Shown here: positions 60,726 to 64,000 of the stretch, piece after piece | Numbering within the stretch: the first letter of the stretch is position 1 | Layout of the letters: each line of letters starts with the position of its first letter | Source: Demequina sp. TMPB413 | GTDB lineage: Bacteria; Actinomycetota; Actinomycetes; Actinomycetales; Demequinaceae | Length of the DNA stretch: 64,000 nucleotides | Reading direction: 5' to 3' | Assembly (NCBI RefSeq): GCF_020447105.2 | Contig: NZ_CP096184.1 | Coordinates: 1,798,001 to 1,862,000, forward strand | Program-made: the position numbers and the translations under genes | Notes under the pieces: generated by a model | The model's database searches: none | The model's input: the letters and a program-made list of their open reading frames with translations, nothing else | Told to the model about the DNA's origin: nothing

Positions 60726-61634
60726 CTCGCACCGCCCAGCGGCGATCGCCTTGGCCCACTCCATGTCGGAGCTGTTGTAGCCGTAGCCCGTGGTGCCGCC
60801 GGCACCCAGCAGGATCGCGTAGGCATCGGTCACGTTCTCAAAGCGGTCCCCACCTACGTACACCGTGCCGCACTGCCAGCGCGTGAGGTAGTGGGCGGCC
60901 TCGTGGATCACCACGTTGCGGCCCTCCCCCTTGGCCCTGTCCCACGACGAGTAGGCGTTGGTGGTCACGGTGATGGTGGAGCCTCCCGTGTAGCAGCCGG
61001 AGACCCAGCTTCCCGAGTGGCCACAGGCCGACGACGCCCACGAGATGCTGGTGCCGAAGGCGGCAGCCACACCGTCGAGGTATTGCTGAGGGGTTTGGCC
61101 CGAGCGTGCGGCCGAGCCGCCGCCAGATGAGCGCGCCGATTTTGCCGCGGCAGCTTCTGCCGCCTCGCGTGCCAGCCGCTCCTCTTCTGCCTTGCGGGCG
61201 GCCTCTGCGGCCTCCCATGCCGCGACCTCTTCCGTCACGGCCGTCAGCGCGGGGGCGAGTAGCGCGGCGACTTCCTCCACCTCGTCGGGCTCTTGCGCCA
61301 ACAGCACCGCTGCGTCGGCACGATTGCGCTCGACAGCGAGGGCACGGCGGGTCTCAACGGTCGCCTTGCCTTCCGAGGAGGCGTAGAGCTCGTCCGCAAC
61401 ACGCACCTGGATCCGCAGGTCAACCTTGACCTCCATGAGTGCCTTGACGGCCTCGAGGTCCACCTCGACCACAGGCGCTGGTTGCACCTGATACCACCAG
61501 GTGGGCTCGTGGTCGGCGCGTAGGCTGGGCGCCGATGCGGCTCCTCCTGAGGGTGTGGAGAAGCCGAGGGTCAACACCGCGACCGACGCGGTGGCGAGGG
61601 ACAGTGTGGTGGCTTTGCGCATGCGGAGCTTCAT
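60720..61634 (-). CDS. Secreted coiled-coil protein with HExxH metallopeptidase-like domain
   Basis: 304 residues. The signal peptide (MKLRMRKATTLSLATASVAVLTLGFS) is followed by a helical, Glu/Ala-rich segment (about 60-180) and a Ser/Gly-rich linker. The C-terminal domain (about 195-304) has RNVVIHEAAHYLTRW with HEAAH, and cysteines in SACGHSG, VSGCYTGG, WQCGT and AAGRCEL that could form two disulphides. This looks like a zinc-dependent peptidase or hydrolase outside the cell. The family is not recognised. The transposon has inserted next to its stop codon without changing it. Confidence 0.75.
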   Translation of the reverse strand: MKLRMRKATTLSLATASVAVLTLGFSTPSGGAASAPSLRADHEPTWWYQVQPAPVVEVDLEAVKALMEVKVDLRIQVRVADELYASSEGKATVETRRALAVERNRADAAVLLAQEPDEVEEVAALLAPALTAVTEEVAAWEAAEAARKAEEERLAREAAEAAAAKSARSSGGGSAARSGQTPQQYLDGVAAAFGTSISWASSACGHSGSWVSGCYTGGSTITVTTNAYSSWDRAKGEGRNVVIHEAAHYLTRWQCGTVYVGGDRFENVTDAYAILLGAGGTTGYGYNSSDMEWAKAIAAGRCEL

Positions 61635-62011
61635 GCTTTTCCCATCGACTCCGCCGGGCGCGACATGCGGGATTGTGACGAAAGTCGCATCGGGGGGCAT
61701 ATGCGCCTTTTGTCCGCCTTGTCGGGCTTGCGCGTGAGCGGGGCCTTGCCGAGTGGTAGCGGCGCACATGCGCTGTTACCAGGCGCGTTGCCGATGCCTG
61801 GCGGTGGGGCCCTTGCGGACTGGCGGGCGCCTCGCGAAACGTGACATCCGACACACTCGGCCGGAGGCGACTTTCAGCCGCGGGCGCGCCGGCCCTCGCG
61901 GGCCTCTTTCACGATGCGAGCGGCGCGCTCGGGGGCCGCCTCCTGCATGGGCTGGGACATGGGGGCATCGTCACATGGGCCTGTGACACGGAAACCGGGA
62001 GACGACGCGTC
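61635..62011. other. Intergenic stretch before hsdR
   Basis: About 375 bp without a gene that can be supported on either strand. The part next to 61634 carries the ribosome site (GGGAAAAG) of the HExxH protein gene; small open frames here lack family similarity or starts. No clear terminator hairpin was seen. Confidence 0.4.
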
Positions 62012-64000
62012 TCAGTCGTCTGGCGACCCGCCTCCAAGGCCCAGGAACCGTTCGAAGTACGCCCCGAGCTTCTCGATGACGCGCTGCTTCTTCTCGCCGT
62101 GGCCACCGTCAGCGCTGAAGCGTGAGGCGGGAGGGAGCACCTTGGTGATCGCGGTGCCGCCGGTCCGGAGCGCACCTTCGCGGAAGGCCGCATCGATGAA
62201 CTCGCGGGCGCGGTCCGGGCGGAGATTCTCCTCGGCGATGATCGCGTCCAACTCGGCCTCGCGGCGGGCTGCGATGAAGGCCTGCCATTCGTCGTCAACG
62301 GAGCCGTCGACGGTGACGCGTTCCACGAAGTCCTCGATGAGGTCGCGCTTGTTGCGCAGCGACGGGCTCGCATCGACGGCGCGGGAGATCTCCGCACGCA
62401 GTTCCTTGTTATCGCCGTCGCCGTGGCTGGCGCGGTGCTTGTCCACCAGCATGAGGATGTAGTCGACGTTGATCTCGACCTGCTTGATCAGTTCGATCTC
62501 GAACACCACGTCGTCGTTGATCGCTTCCTTGTCCGCATCGGTGTCCTTGCGGAACTCGGCATACAGATCGAGATAGACGCTGCGGTAGTCCTGGCTCTGG
62601 CGGGGCTCCAGGATCTCGTTGCCCGCGAAGTCGTCGAACGAGGTGAGGATGTTGGTCAGGCGCAGGATCGCTCCGAACAGGGCGATGAAGTCCTTCTGGG
62701 CGGTCTCGCCCACAATCTGCTGGCCAAGCGGGAAGCGGTCGAGCAGTTCTGCGACCTTGGTGGCGTAGTCGGCGTAGTACTCGGCGTAGGGCTTGAGGAG
62801 CACGATGCCACGGGCATCCTTGTTGCCGAACAGTTCGAGGGCCTTGTTGGTCTCGTCTTCGAGGTCGCGGAAGGCCACGATGTTGCCGTAGGTCTTGACG
62901 GAGTTGAGGATGCGGTTGGTGCGCGAGTATGCCTGGATCAGTCCGTGGGCGCGCAGGTTCTTGTCCACCCACAGGGTGTTGAGCGTGGTGGCGTCGAAGC
63001 CCGTGAGGAACATGTTGACCACGATCACCATGTCCAGCTCGCGGTTCTTCAGCCGCTGTGAGAGGTCCTTGTAGTAGTTGCCGAACTTGTCTGCCGTGGT
63101 GTCGTAGCTGGTGCCGAACATCTGGTTGTAGTCCGCGATCGCGATCTCGAGTTGCGTGCGCGCGTCACCGGTGAGGCCGTCCGTGTCGAATGCCTCGTCG
63201 TCCAGCGTCGTGTCGTCGGGCGCTTCGTTGGCTGCGTAGGAGTAGATCATGCCGATCTTCAGCCGCTGCGCCTCCGGCAGGTCCTTTTGCGCCGTGGCGA
63301 ACGCAAAGTAATAGCGGGTGGCCGCCTCGATCGACGCGGTGGCAAAGATCGCGTTGAAGCCGCGCACCCTCTTGCTCGCGCGGACCGCGTCGGCCTGACG
63401 CCGGGCGCGGGAAGACTCGGCGACGTTGGTGACCACCGAATGCTCGTAGCTGGAGGCGCGTCTGGTCTTCTGGTCGAAGTGCTCCAGCGTGTATTGGACG
63501 ATCTCGCCGATGCGCCTGGGGTCCAGCAGCGCCTTCTCCGTGTCGATCGCGGAGACCTGGGCGTCGGCGACGTTTCCCACCTTGATGGTGTTGACGTAGT
63601 CGATGCGGAAGGGCAGCACGTTCTTGTCGGTGATCGCGTCCACGATCGTGTACGTGTGGAGCTTGTCGCCGAACGCCTGCTCGGTGGTCTTCAGTTGCGG
63701 GTTGCCGCCCGTGCCTGCGTTGACGGCGAAGATGGGGGTGCCGGTGAAGCCGAACAAGTTGTAGCGCTTGAACGCCTTGGTGATGGCCGCGTGCATGTCG
63801 CCAAACTGGCTGCGGTGGCACTCGTCGAAGATCAGGACGACGTGACGCGAGTAGATCTGGTGGCCCTTGTTGGCGGCAACAAAGTTGGCGAGCTTCTGGA
63901 TGGTGGTGATGATGATCCGCGCACCAGGGTCCTCGAGCTGCTTCTTGAGCACCGCGGTGGAGGTGTTCGAGTTGGCGGAGCCCTTCTCGAACCGGTCGTA
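62012..64000 (-). CDS. hsdR: Type I restriction endonuclease R subunit HsdR (C-terminal part; 5' end beyond window)
   Basis: The last 662 residues of the translocating and cleaving subunit of a type I restriction system. Helicase parts visible: ARIIITTIQKLANFV, the DEAD-like box VLIFDECHRSQFGDMHAA, FGFTGTPIFA, VVNMFLTGFDATTLNTLWVDKNLRAHGLIQAYSRTNR (motifs V-VI) and GNIVAFRDLED. The C-terminal HsdR-helical region with coiled stretches ends LGGGSPDD. The N-terminal nuclease domain and HsdS/HsdM are out of view. Confidence 0.94.
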   Translation of the reverse strand, partial: YDRFEKGSANSNTSTAVLKKQLEDPGARIIITTIQKLANFVAANKGHQIYSRHVVLIFDECHRSQFGDMHAAITKAFKRYNLFGFTGTPIFAVNAGTGGNPQLKTTEQAFGDKLHTYTIVDAITDKNVLPFRIDYVNTIKVGNVADAQVSAIDTEKALLDPRRIGEIVQYTLEHFDQKTRRASSYEHSVVTNVAESSRARRQADAVRASKRVRGFNAIFATASIEAATRYYFAFATAQKDLPEAQRLKIGMIYSYAANEAPDDTTLDDEAFDTDGLTGDARTQLEIAIADYNQMFGTSYDTTADKFGNYYKDLSQRLKNRELDMVIVVNMFLTGFDATTLNTLWVDKNLRAHGLIQAYSRTNRILNSVKTYGNIVAFRDLEDETNKALELFGNKDARGIVLLKPYAEYYADYATKVAELLDRFPLGQQIVGETAQKDFIALFGAILRLTNILTSFDDFAGNEILEPRQSQDYRSVYLDLYAEFRKDTDADKEAINDDVVFEIELIKQVEINVDYILMLVDKHRASHGDGDNKELRAEISRAVDASPSLRNKRDLIEDFVERVTVDGSVDDEWQAFIAARREAELDAIIAEENLRPDRAREFIDAAFREGALRTGGTAITKVLPPASRFSADGGHGEKKQRVIEKLGAYFERFLGLGGGSPDD

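Overview
The window is high-GC DNA from an actinobacterium. The gene families (DUF4307, DUF501, an RpfB-like G5 protein, a CmtR-type metal sensor, a Pmt-type protein mannosyltransferase) and the orders mfd / SurA-like lipoprotein / eno / ftsB / DUF501 / ppx and metG / tatD / rpfB / rsmA / ispE point to Micrococcales, perhaps near Demequinaceae or Cellulomonadaceae. The placement is inferred from family memory, not from a search. Many genes overlap by 4 bp (ATGA or GTGA) and several begin directly behind a promoter, suggesting leaderless mRNAs.

Layout. 1-10 kb: uppS (cut by the left edge), a hemolysin-III protein, DUF4307, greA, rlmC, an AI-2E exporter, msrA, a CE7 esterase, a Bax-inhibitor-like protein and a PadR-controlled DrrAB-type ABC exporter. 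10-18 kb: a tRNA with a UAA anticodon, then a minus-strand core block (ppx, DUF501, ftsB, eno, lipoprotein, mfd). 18-24 kb: a pentapeptide protein, a MerR/esterase pair and a GH65 phosphorylase with its beta-phosphoglucomutase. 24-34.5 kb: pth, rplY, DUF1206, prs-glmU, tRNA-Gln, a TetR/M23 pair, mscL, and ispE-rsmA-rpfB-tatD. 34.7-43.6 kb: a hexuronate catabolic island (Gfo/Idh/MocA dehydrogenase, uxaC, kdgA, kdgK facing uxaB, uxaA and a LacI regulator) lying between tatD and metG, which are usually neighbours. 43.7-56.5 kb: metG, a multi-pass protein, rsmI, pmt, an Lrp/ddaH/ocd arginine-proline group, an ArsR-SulP operon, an SDR and a GntR/DUF1648 operon. 56.5-60.7 kb: a complete transposon. 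60.7-64 kb: a secreted HExxH protein and the C-terminal two-thirds or so of a type I restriction HsdR cut by the right edge.

Main discoveries. (1) A 4,170-bp transposon at 56549-60718 with about 29-bp terminal inverted repeats and an exact 7-bp target duplication (GCTAGAG). It carries a Cd/Pb-type sensor and exporter (cmtR-cadD), a serine resolvase, a Mu-like DDE transposase and its AAA ATPase. The layout resembles Tn552 with a metal-resistance cargo and no tniQ. (2) The uronate island has two near-identical LacI-type operators (34728-34741 and 42515-42528), one at each outward promoter, which explains joint control of both arms. (3) A set of cis-acting palindromes matches the local regulators (TetR, PadR, MerR, GntR), including a MerR-type promoter with a 19-bp spacer. 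(4) A short-variable-arm tRNA carries a UAA anticodon, and a hairpin in the rpfB leader covers the Shine-Dalgarno.

Functionally, most of the window is housekeeping. The accessory functions are galacturonate use, disaccharide phosphorolysis, arginine breakdown toward proline, metal resistance and restriction. No sugar transporter is present near the uronate or GH65 genes.
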